Made by a program: the position numbers and the translations under genes
The notes under the pieces: model-generated
Seen by the model: the letters and a program-made list of their open reading frames with translations, nothing else
Told to the model about the DNA's origin: nothing
Databases searched by the model: none
NCBI GenBank assembly: GCA_002723635.1
Contig: PBMM01000024.1
Span: 12,680-24,503, forward strand
DNA from: Methanobacteriota archaeon
Lineage (GTDB): Archaea; Thermoplasmatota; Poseidoniia; Poseidoniales; Poseidoniaceae
Direction of reading: 5' to 3'
Length of the DNA: 11,824 nucleotides
Part shown: in pieces, positions 5,841-11,824 of the stretch
How the letters are laid out: every line of letters begins with the position of its first letter
Position numbering within the stretch: position 1 is the stretch's first letter

Positions 5841-8813
5841 ATGGATGCAGAAAGGCTGCCTCGAAGGCGACCGCTGCTTCTCGTGGGGCTCTTGCTCGCA
5901 TCGCTGATGGTCACCCTGCCAACGGCCGTTGCAGCCTCGGGCGATCTTGCGATCAGCAACGGACAAAGCCCCTTCCAGAACGAATACATCAACGCGTTCA
6001 ACCAAGTCTCGCTTGAGGTCCAAGTGACCAACGAATATCCAGGGACCAGCGCTCCTCGTGACATCGAATGGGAAGCCTGCCCGGAGGGCGCGCCAAGCGG
6101 GCACACCCATTGTGACGGTGGTTCGGGCACCATCCCAAGCCTTCCGACACTGCAGAGCATCGTCTACACCTTCCCCGCAAAGTGGTCGCCTTCAACCTCT
6201 CACTGGTCCGCAGGGACCGTTGAAGCCAACTACACCGTGGTCTTCTCGTTCACGGAAGGAGACGTGGACGTTTCGGACGACACCCTCGTAGTCAACGTCG
6301 TGCTGACAGAGTCGTTCAAGGACATCATCGTTGCACAGGATCAGGACCCGAGAAGCGGTCTGCTCGACGTGGCATCCGACAACGATGGGGCCGTGTTGAA
6401 CACCAACGTCACGTACCCGCGCCAAGGTGAAACATGGGAGGTCGATTTCGGTGTCTACTTGTGCGGTGGCTGCACACTCAACATGTCATGGGGATGGCGC
6501 CTGACCCACGATTTCGGTGGTGCGCCTGTGGCTGAGGCCACAACCGATGTCGACCTGACAGGCTACAACTGGGGCGGTCTGACGGAATTGACCAGGAGCT
6601 TGCCAGACTTCTCATACGATGAACCCGGGCGGTATTTGCTCGAGTTTGGCGTCTTCAATTCGACCGGGGACCTTGTCCCGACGAACAACATTGGCAGCGT
6701 CCACCTTCGCTTAGACGACACCTCGGATTTGGTGGTCATGGGGTTCATGCCGACGCACAACACGCAAGATCCGAACGCTCCTTACTACTACGGTGACGAT
6801 GCCGTGATGGCCACCGTCGAAAACCACGGCAACACCACCATCGTCGGTTCTTCGATGACCATGACCATTTCTGACGTGCTCGGAAACGTGGACACGCAGC
6901 AAACCTGCGCACTACCAGACATGGCTCCAGGAGACAGCCATCAGTGTCTTTTCGACCTCGATTTCACCGGACTGAACCGGCGTATTTCTGTCACCATTCC
7001 TGTGGACCTGGGCCTTTGGAACGACGTGAATCCGCAGGACAACGAAGTCACGGAAAGCGGCGTTGACATCGAAGTTGGTCCAATCGGCGCCTCCATCTCT
7101 CAATCCAATTCCAACGGTGTGTACACCACAGCCGACCTGATGACGCTCGTCGCTCGTACCTCTGACACGGCGGCAGGGCCGCTCAACTACACGTGGCGCA
7201 TCAACGGCATCTTCGACCTCGTCCCAGGAGCCAGCCATGGGCAAGTCATTGACGTCCCTGTGTCCTCTTTGGACCTCGGCGAACACACCATCTCCCTGAT
7301 CGTCCGTGACGTGCTCGGATACACCCAATCCGAATTCCTCTACATCAACGTCCTCCACCACACCGCCATTGAGGGCGGGGCTGCGTACACAGGGGAGGGC
7401 ATCAGTCTGAACGACGCCGTGCTGGTCCATGAGGAACGTTTGCCCTTGCTCGGCCTCAATTACGGGATTGGGAACGGGAAGGCTCCGCTGATGATTCACG
7501 CCTTCGGTTTGGAAGCGCCATCCAACGGCGGCGAGGACGTGGGTCTTCTGGAGATGAACATCCAGTTCAACCTAAGCGAACTCCTTCCTGACAACATTGA
7601 CCCAGAAACCGTTGAACTGCGAATGCTTCCGGCGATGAATTCCACCACCTGGGGCTTCGTGACGCCGCCCAACGAGGCCACCATCAACGACGACGGGACC
7701 ATCGACGTGGTGCTGCGAGAGAACGCGGTCCTCCTCTTCATCGGTGTACTCCCAGCCCCTGAGGTCCACCTTGAGGACGTCCGCTTGGAGCGCAGGCCGA
7801 ACGGTCACTTGGAAGTCCTTTGGAACGCCAGTGGCGATATCGAGAACCCCTACCTCTCTGGCTGGAACATCTACCGTTTGGCGATGCCGACGGGGTCCTC
7901 CACCTACTTCCCCTCGCCAGAGGCGTCGTCGAACCCTTCCTTCTGGGAAGACTTCACTGAGACCACTTTTGTGGCGAACACTGACATCACTCACGACAGC
8001 TGGTACGACGATCAACCGTTGGCCACAGGAACGTGCGCATCCTATCTGGTCGCTCCCGCTAACCGCGCTGGCGAACCGGATTTGTTCCGCCTCAACGTCA
8101 CAAGCGGTGAGAGCGGTGTGCCGGGCCTCTTCTGCGCTGACGCCATTCCGCCTGAACTGACGGTAATCAATCTCATTGCGGACAGCACTTTCTCCAACGA
8201 CACGGCTTGCCACGAGCGGACGGGCAACTGGGACCGCTGCTACGACGTGAGCGTGACGTGGACATGGCCTGAGCACGAGGCTGACGGAGCGGGCACGTGG
8301 AACCTCTACCGCGTTGAAACCGATCCAGAGGGCCTCGATCTGGGCTCGCTGACGCCCTTGCTCGAGAACATGGCCTCCGTTCCAGGAGAGCAAGGGCGAT
8401 TCGACACCAATGGCTCCATGGACGAATCGATCCGCCCCTACCGCGTCTTCTACTACGTACTCACGCCAACCGACGCCGTGGGCAACGACAACCCCATCGT
8501 CATCTCCCAGAACTCCGTCCGCCTCTTCATCGAGGACCAATGGTGGGCATACAACCAACACCTGATCCCTGAGCCTGAGCCTGAGCCTGAGCCTCCTCTC
8601 GGGAGCCCATGGGTCGGCAAGCTGGTTGATGGCATGGCCAGCGACGCCTTGTTCCAATCCGCCCTTGGCGTGTTGCTCATGGCATTCGTGATTGTCGCGA
8701 TTGGGCTTCCAGTCCTCAACGGAAGGCACCGCCGTCTCAAGCGCATCGTCGCAGCACGCATCCGGCAACAGCAGGCCAACTCTGTGGCGGATGAGTTTGA
8801 CGACTTTTTCTGA
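5841..8813 (+). CDS. Large exported surface protein with Ig-like domains and C-terminal membrane anchor
   Basis: The 990-residue protein has a signal peptide (Arg-rich start, hydrophobic core, AVAA-S around residue 32) and one C-terminal membrane segment (about 935-959) with a basic inner tail ending DEFDDFF. Between them I see beta-rich regions. About 291-413 resembles a CARDB domain (VENHGNTT, PGDSHQC, NDVNPQDNE). About 414-507 looks PKD-like (LNYTWRINGIF, LGEHTISLIVRD). Two fibronectin-type-III-like units lie at about 637-770 (LSGWNIYRL) and 770-896 (AGTWNLYRV). A Pro-Glu linker (910-919) precedes the membrane helix. Several paired cysteines (for example CGGC near residue 209) suggest disulfides. 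The start is ATG 5841, with a weak CAGGT seven bases upstream; a TTG two codons earlier is less likely. I cannot name a ligand or function; a cell-surface adhesion or binding role is an inference. Its promoter is not obvious in the 74 bases after ctaB. Confidence 0.85.
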   Translation: MDAERLPRRRPLLLVGLLLASLMVTLPTAVAASGDLAISNGQSPFQNEYINAFNQVSLEVQVTNEYPGTSAPRDIEWEACPEGAPSGHTHCDGGSGTIPSLPTLQSIVYTFPAKWSPSTSHWSAGTVEANYTVVFSFTEGDVDVSDDTLVVNVVLTESFKDIIVAQDQDPRSGLLDVASDNDGAVLNTNVTYPRQGETWEVDFGVYLCGGCTLNMSWGWRLTHDFGGAPVAEATTDVDLTGYNWGGLTELTRSLPDFSYDEPGRYLLEFGVFNSTGDLVPTNNIGSVHLRLDDTSDLVVMGFMPTHNTQDPNAPYYYGDDAVMATVENHGNTTIVGSSMTMTISDVLGNVDTQQTCALPDMAPGDSHQCLFDLDFTGLNRRISVTIPVDLGLWNDVNPQDNEVTESGVDIEVGPIGASISQSNSNGVYTTADLMTLVARTSDTAAGPLNYTWRINGIFDLVPGASHGQVIDVPVSSLDLGEHTISLIVRDVLGYTQSEFLYINVLHHTAIEGGAAYTGEGISLNDAVLVHEERLPLLGLNYGIGNGKAPLMIHAFGLEAPSNGGEDVGLLEMNIQFNLSELLPDNIDPETVELRMLPAMNSTTWGFVTPPNEATINDDGTIDVVLRENAVLLFIGVLPAPEVHLEDVRLERRPNGHLEVLWNASGDIENPYLSGWNIYRLAMPTGSSTYFPSPEASSNPSFWEDFTETTFVANTDITHDSWYDDQPLATGTCASYLVAPANRAGEPDLFRLNVTSGESGVPGLFCADAIPPELTVINLIADSTFSNDTACHERTGNWDRCYDVSVTWTWPEHEADGAGTWNLYRVETDPEGLDLGSLTPLLENMASVPGEQGRFDTNGSMDESIRPYRVFYYVLTPTDAVGNDNPIVISQNSVRLFIEDQWWAYNQHLIPEPEPEPEPPLGSPWVGKLVDGMASDALFQSALGVLLMAFVIVAIGLPVLNGRHRRLKRIVAARIRQQQANSVADEFDDFF
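8571..8594 (+). repeat. Four tandem GAGCCT hexamers coding a Pro-Glu linker
   Basis: Four perfect copies of GAGCCT encode alternating Glu-Pro just before the membrane anchor of the large surface protein (residues 911-918). The repeat is in frame, so copy-number change would alter linker length without breaking the gene. Such linkers are stiff spacers that hold a domain away from the membrane. Confidence 0.9.
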
Positions 8814-8868
8814 AGGCGAAACTCGCACCGCAGCCTTCTTGACCGAACCTTGGGTGGCACGGGACGCT

Positions 8869-8952
8869 GCGGTGATCGCATAGCCTGGCCATTGCGCTGG
8901 ATTGCTAATCCAGTGGGTTTTACCCACGGGAGTTCGAATCTCCCTCACCGCG
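8869..8952 (+). tRNA. tRNA-Ser (anticodon GCT)
   Basis: A complete class II tRNA folds by eye. The acceptor GCGGTGA (8869-8875) pairs with TCACCGC (8945-8951), with discriminator G at 8952. The D-stem GCA/TGC encloses a loop with the conserved A14, G15, GG18-19 and A21. The anticodon stem CTGGA/TCCAG holds loop TTGCTAA with GCT at 8904-8906, which reads AGC and AGT serine codons. The long variable arm TGGGT-TTT-ACCCA is typical of serine. The T-arm is GGGAG-TTCGAAT-CTCCC. CCA is not encoded (CCTTTT follows), and there is no intron. It lies 55 bases after the surface-protein gene; those bases (8814-8868) hold nothing else I can identify. Confidence 0.96.
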
Positions 8953-8958
8953 CCTTTT
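8953..8958 (+). terminator. Short T run after the tRNA
   Basis: CCTTTT follows the tRNA 3' end directly. Archaeal RNA polymerase often stops at short T runs on the coding strand, so this may end the tRNA transcript. It is short and weak. Confidence 0.3.
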
Positions 8959-8986
8959 GCCGTCTTGAATGACGACAGGCTCATGA

Positions 8987-8998
8987 TGCGCGCGCGCA
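8987..8998. repeat. Alternating GC palindrome upstream of the lamin-tail gene
   Basis: TGCGCGCGCGCA is a perfect 12-base palindrome of strictly alternating purine and pyrimidine, 10 bases before the ATG at 9009 and in the 56-base gap after the tRNA. It can form a short hairpin or Z-DNA. A role as an operator or structural site is possible but not shown. Confidence 0.5.
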
Positions 8999-9008
8999 AG
9001 GTCGGGCC

Positions 9009-10094
9009 ATGCGGGACGTGTCCGGACTTCGGCGCGACCGCGAAGGTTTGACGGCCGTCATTGAGTTCCTCTCTGCCTTCACGCTCTTTCTGATGATTCT
9101 CACCGCCTTCTTGTCGTTGGCCCAGATGCAAATGGGATCTAACGACCCTTACTTAGACCGGTTGGACCGTTCTGCCGTCCTTGGATTAGACCGCTTGGTG
9201 GCGGACGAAGGATGGTACGTGCCCGTTGTTGATGGCGAAGCCGACGTGGCGAACGGGACCTCAGCATGGCATGAACAATCGGCCGCTGACCTTGAGGAGG
9301 GCCGCGTTCGAGCCGGGCTGGTCGTGGACGGAGTCCTCGACGAAGATCGCTTGGCCGCGCTCAGTAAGGTCACCGAACAGGCCTTTGCAGCCGGTTTGGG
9401 GTTGGACGCAGCATTTGATGTGCATCTTCGAATCGACGAGTTGGACGCGAACGGGTCCACGGAATCCACCGTCTTTGAGGGCGGCACCACTCGAATCGGT
9501 GCGGAAACATCGAGCCGTGCCACGCGCTTGGTGGTCGGTGAAGGAGCGTTGTACCGTGTTTCCTTGGAAGTCCACGACGGCGGCCGTGCCTCGTCCGTCC
9601 TTCAGGTGACTGAGGTTCAACCTCATCCCGACGACGGAGGACCTGAATGGTTCGAAATGCACAACCCAGAAGGCTTCGCTGTAACCTTGTTGGGTTGGTC
9701 CTTCCACGTCCTCGACGGCCGGGACACCACCAGCCATTTGATGCTTGATGGCCTCATTTCGGGCGGTGGTGTTGCGGTGTTCACCGGTGACGCCAACACG
9801 CAGGAGGCCGGGAACGCCACGCAGGTCTTCGATTTGGGCGTGTTCGGGCTGCTCGGCGTGGGGCAAATCGACGTGCTCCCTGATGACAAGGGGCAATTGC
9901 GAATCGATTACACCGACCCCACCACAAGCCTCCCCGCCACCCGACAAGCCGTCATTTGGGGCGGCGATACCGGCCACATTCTTGCTTCCGGAGACGGCTT
10001 GACGTGGAACGGCACGGACTTGCGCGACATGGCCGATTGGACCGTCACGGGAACGGCTAGCCCGGGAGATTGGACCCCGGGCATTGGTGCGTGA
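9009..10094 (+). CDS. Pilin/TadE-like N-terminal helix fused to a lamin-tail domain, probable surface protein
   Basis: The 361-residue protein starts with a charged leader (RRDREG, residues 8-13) and then LTAVIEFLSAFTLFLMILTAF (14-34), a single hydrophobic helix with Glu19 near its start. This arrangement resembles class III signal peptides of archaeal pilins and the TadE helix, so processing after Gly13 and assembly or anchoring outside the cell are plausible. A region rich in charged helices follows (about 45-160). Residues about 197-270 read VLQVTEVQPHPDDGGPEW, FEMHNP, VTLLGWSFHVLDG and GGGVAVFTGD, the pattern of a lamin-tail (LTD) domain, an Ig-like fold found in many secreted microbial proteins; the rest to the end may complete it. 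AAGGT six bases before the ATG is a fair Shine-Dalgarno. The KaiC-like genes follow on the same strand after 58 bases. The function is not known. Confidence 0.75.
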   Translation: MRDVSGLRRDREGLTAVIEFLSAFTLFLMILTAFLSLAQMQMGSNDPYLDRLDRSAVLGLDRLVADEGWYVPVVDGEADVANGTSAWHEQSAADLEEGRVRAGLVVDGVLDEDRLAALSKVTEQAFAAGLGLDAAFDVHLRIDELDANGSTESTVFEGGTTRIGAETSSRATRLVVGEGALYRVSLEVHDGGRASSVLQVTEVQPHPDDGGPEWFEMHNPEGFAVTLLGWSFHVLDGRDTTSHLMLDGLISGGGVAVFTGDANTQEAGNATQVFDLGVFGLLGVGQIDVLPDDKGQLRIDYTDPTTSLPATRQAVIWGGDTGHILASGDGLTWNGTDLRDMADWTVTGTASPGDWTPGIGA

Positions 10095-10138
10095 GGGTTG
10101 ACCTACGGCGGATGCTTCTTGAACCAAGGTCACGCGTC

Positions 10139-10143
10139 GGAGG
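10139..10143 (+). promoter_or_regulatory. Shine-Dalgarno GGAGG deciding the KaiC-like start
   Basis: GGAGG directly touches the first in-frame ATG (10144), leaving no spacer, but lies nine bases before the ATG at 10153 and twelve before the one at 10156. The ATG at 10153 is therefore the best start. Confidence 0.6.
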
Positions 10144-10152
10144 ATGAAGCCC

Positions 10153-10935
10153 ATGATGCCAAGCAGCGTCTACACCCGCGACCGGTGCGTCACCGGCATC
10201 CACGGGTTGGATGAAATCCTTCGCGGGGGCATCCCTTACGGGTCTACGGTCTTGGCCGCCGGCACCTGCGGCTCGGGAAAAACCACCTTGGCGATGGAGT
10301 TCCTTGTGCGAGGGGCTCTCGCGGGGGAAGCCTGTGCTCACTTTACCGCCACTGAGCCAAGCGTGAAACTGCTGGAAAACATCCGCCAGTACTCCTTCTT
10401 CGACATGAACATGGTCGATACCGGTCTCATCAACGTCTTTGACGTGGACGTGTTGTACTCTTGGCTTGGTTTGGACAAAGCCACCTTCGATTTGGACGAC
10501 GTCCACGCGTTGATCAAAGCCATCGTGGACATCGTCAACACGATTGGTGTGACGCGCTTGGTCATCGACTCGGTGACCACCCTCTGTTACAAGATCAAGA
10601 GCGAGCAACTCATCCGCGACTTCCTGTTCACCCTCGGTAAGAAATTGGCCACCTTGGGGTGCACCACCGTGCTGATTTCCGAGATCACATCGGCCACCGA
10701 AAACGCGCATTGGTCGTCCTTCGGTGTCGAAGAGGCCATCGCCGACGGCATCATCGTGATGGGCGACGTCGAGCGCATGGGCCACCTGCTGCGTTTCCTT
10801 CAGGTTGTCAAGATGCGCGGGACACCACACAGTCGAGCCAAGCACTCCATTGAACTGACACAACTCGGTGTGATGCTCACTCCAATGCTCAAGTGGGGCG
10901 CGGTTTCGGATCAAAAGACACGATGGGGGGCCTAG
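10153..10935 (+). CDS. KaiC/RAD55-like RecA-superfamily ATPase, intact Walker motifs
   Basis: This is a single KaiC-type domain of 260 residues (263 if the ATG at 10144 is used). Counting from 10153, the RecA-family entry motif V-T-G-I-H-G-L-D-E-I-L-R-G-G-I-P lies at 13-28, Walker A GTCGSGKTT at 37-45 (Lys43, Thr44), and Walker B RLVIDSVTTL around Asp139. A TEPS at the end of the second strand keeps one of the two glutamates seen there in KaiC (Glu68). A-T-E-N-A-H-W-S-S-F-G-V-E-E-A-I-A-D-G-I, after the fourth strand, matches the KaiC/RAD55 pattern of a loop followed by V-E-E-x-x-A-D-G. The protein should bind and hydrolyse ATP; the family includes circadian KaiC, the archaellum protein ArlH and RadA paralogues. 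It is not RadA: there is no N-terminal helix-hairpin-helix region. It lies two bases before the next gene, in a clear operon. Confidence 0.88.
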   Translation: MMPSSVYTRDRCVTGIHGLDEILRGGIPYGSTVLAAGTCGSGKTTLAMEFLVRGALAGEACAHFTATEPSVKLLENIRQYSFFDMNMVDTGLINVFDVDVLYSWLGLDKATFDLDDVHALIKAIVDIVNTIGVTRLVIDSVTTLCYKIKSEQLIRDFLFTLGKKLATLGCTTVLISEITSATENAHWSSFGVEEAIADGIIVMGDVERMGHLLRFLQVVKMRGTPHSRAKHSIELTQLGVMLTPMLKWGAVSDQKTRWGA

Positions 10936-10937
10936 GC

Positions 10938-11522
10938 ATGTTCGAACTTGACGCCCTCATCGCAGAACAACTGACGGAAGTGTCGCTGAACAGCGCCGTG
11001 CAGGTGCGCTGCGGGAACTCCAATTCCTTCGTGGTCACGGCCAGCACGATGCTTCCGCTCATCCAGTCTTTCGGCATGGGAGGCGTCTACATCTCCGCCA
11101 GTCGAGGCGCAGTGGAAATCATCCAAGCCTTCGAGTCCATCGGGATTGACGTCAGCAATATCCAGTTCCTTGACCTTGTCTCATCGGGCATTTTGGGAGG
11201 CACTGACGTGCCTTACCCGAACGTCCACTTCGTGGACAGCCCGATCATGCTCGAATCCGTGCTGTTGAGGACCCTTTACATCCTGAGGACCTCTACCTTT
11301 GAACGCAACTTCGTCTTCTTGGACAGCATCAACGCGTTGTCCATTTACAACGACGACAGAATGCTCGCAGAGTACCTTCACACCTTCATCAACACGTTCA
11401 GACAGCGCGAAGTGCTCTCCGTGCTCATCAACGTGCCCGATCAAACTCCGCCACTTGTGTTGGCGAACCTTGACCTGTACTGCACAGCCCTGATTGACCG
11501 TGGGCAGGTCGTCATTCAGTGA
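10938..11522 (+). CDS. Degenerate RecA/KaiC-like protein without a P-loop
   Basis: The 194-residue protein follows the RecA-like fold order but lacks a nucleotide-binding loop. The first strand F-V-V-T-A-S-T (31-37) runs straight into a helix (MLPLIQSF) where GxxxxGKT would be. The next strand and helix (GVYISASRGAVEIIQAF, then IGIDVSNIQFLD) match the second strand and helix of KaiC/RAD55-like proteins. NFVFLDSINAL, with Asp129, sits where Walker B belongs, and VLSVLINVPDQTP fills the following strand. It is therefore probably a non-catalytic partner, regulator or scaffold for the active ATPase next to it. The ATG at 10938 is chosen because the conserved part begins shortly after and it lies two bases past the upstream stop; ATGs at 10893 and 10923 would overlap that gene. 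Its partner and pathway are unknown. Confidence 0.75.
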   Translation: MFELDALIAEQLTEVSLNSAVQVRCGNSNSFVVTASTMLPLIQSFGMGGVYISASRGAVEIIQAFESIGIDVSNIQFLDLVSSGILGGTDVPYPNVHFVDSPIMLESVLLRTLYILRTSTFERNFVFLDSINALSIYNDDRMLAEYLHTFINTFRQREVLSVLINVPDQTPPLVLANLDLYCTALIDRGQVVIQ

Positions 11523-11526
11523 GGTG
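11521..11526 (+). promoter_or_regulatory. Shine-Dalgarno GAGGTG of the third KaiC-like gene
   Basis: GAGGTG overlaps the stop codon of the preceding gene and lies five bases before the ATG at 11532, a strong and well-spaced site. It fixes that start and suggests coupled translation. Confidence 0.7.
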
Positions 11527-11531
11527 GAATC

Positions 11532-11824
11532 ATGGCGGACATCACCTTCAGTGCGGAAGACGAGGAATTCTTCGGAAAGGTCGGCAGCTTTGGCGTGCCG
11601 AAATTCGACGGCGTGATGGGCGGGGGTGTTCCCCGCGGTTTCATGATCGTCGCCTTCACCCAAACCGGCTCCGGTTCCGAGTTGTTTGCGAAGCAATTCA
11701 CTTCCCCTGCGGAAGAGCCTGAGAACACCATCCTCATTTCCACCAACGAAGCACAACAAGAGATCATCCGCGTGTACAACAAGTACCAGTGGCCGTTGGA
11801 CATCGGCGTTCGCACCGTGGGTGA
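11532..11824 (+). CDS. KaiC/RAD55-like protein with altered P-loop, N-terminal part (cut by window end)
   Basis: The 97 visible residues show the family entry motif F-G-V-P-K-F-D-G-V-M-G-G-G-V-P-R-G (20-36), like 'GI..LD.ll.GGiP.G' of KaiC and RAD55 proteins, then the first strand FMIVAF and the P-loop position. There the sequence reads TQTGSGSELF (43-52): the Walker A glycine, lysine and threonine are replaced by Thr43, Ser49 and Glu50. The next strand, TILISTNE, and a helix follow as in the fold. ATP binding by the usual mechanism is therefore unlikely, unless the rest of the protein compensates. The start has a strong GAGGTG five bases upstream. It is the third RecA-like gene in a row on this strand. 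The gene continues beyond the window, so its length, Walker B and C-terminus cannot be judged. Confidence 0.78.
   Translation, partial: MADITFSAEDEEFFGKVGSFGVPKFDGVMGGGVPRGFMIVAFTQTGSGSELFAKQFTSPAEEPENTILISTNEAQQEIIRVYNKYQWPLDIGVRTVG

Noticed and set aside
8571..8594. Tandem hexamers as a CRISPR or other non-coding array
   Set aside because: The repeats are six bases, contiguous and in frame, and encode a Pro-Glu linker; there are no spacers.
7572..9131. Open frame of 519 codons on the minus strand
   Set aside because: It lies opposite the surface protein and the tRNA, has low-complexity Arg/Val-rich composition, and is a GC-rich shadow of a well-supported gene.
9261..10154. Open frame of 297 codons on the minus strand
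   Set aside because: It is antisense to the lamin-tail gene, with no recognisable motif and no Shine-Dalgarno.
10057..10914. Open frame of 285 codons on the minus strand
   Set aside because: It is antisense to the KaiC-like gene, whose Walker motifs are clear; the composition is His/Asp/Val-rich as expected of a shadow.
10893..10937. Longer start for the second RecA-like gene
   Set aside because: It would overlap the end of the active KaiC-like gene by over 40 bases, and the extra residues do not look conserved.

Overview
This window looks like the chromosome of an aerobic, heterotrophic archaeon, most likely a Euryarchaeote of the Poseidoniales (Marine Group II) type. The sequence supports Archaea in four ways: an archaeal-type PurP (the ATP-grasp replacement for PurH), an RNA polymerase subunit K, a tRNA-Ser without an encoded CCA end, and promoter-like boxes placed for leaderless transcripts. 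The Poseidoniales assignment is inference from gene content: heme A biosynthesis, tryptophan 2,3-dioxygenase, large secreted Ig-like surface proteins and KaiC-like ATPases. Coding density is very high, and intergenic gaps are mostly under 110 bases.

Left part (1-2839): a protein tail with a TerB-like look ends at 240 and faces purP (minus strand, 274-1386). purP diverges from a tryptophan 2,3-dioxygenase gene (1495-2583), which in turn ends one base from the convergent rpoK (minus, 2585-2839). The 84-base stretch upstream of rpoK has no gene but contains overlapping inverted repeats, one of which could hide the rpoK ribosome binding site.

Middle (2924-5766): a secreted, membrane-anchored thioredoxin-like protein (minus) diverges over 51 bases from ctaA-ctaB. 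These two overlap by ATGA and convert heme B through heme O to heme A for an aa3-type oxidase. The thioredoxin-like protein is a good candidate for a role in oxidase or extracytoplasmic disulfide maturation.

Right part (5841-11824): a 990-residue exported, C-terminally anchored surface protein with CARDB-like, PKD-like and fibronectin-like regions is followed by tRNA-Ser(GCT). Then come a protein with a pilin/TadE-like N-terminal helix fused to a lamin-tail domain, and three consecutive genes of the KaiC/RAD55 RecA-like superfamily. The first of these has intact Walker A and B motifs, the second lacks a P-loop, and the third (cut by the window end) has a P-loop with its lysine and threonine replaced. 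This one-active-plus-two-degenerate cluster behind a surface or pilin-like protein is the most unusual part of the window, and I do not recognise it as a described system.
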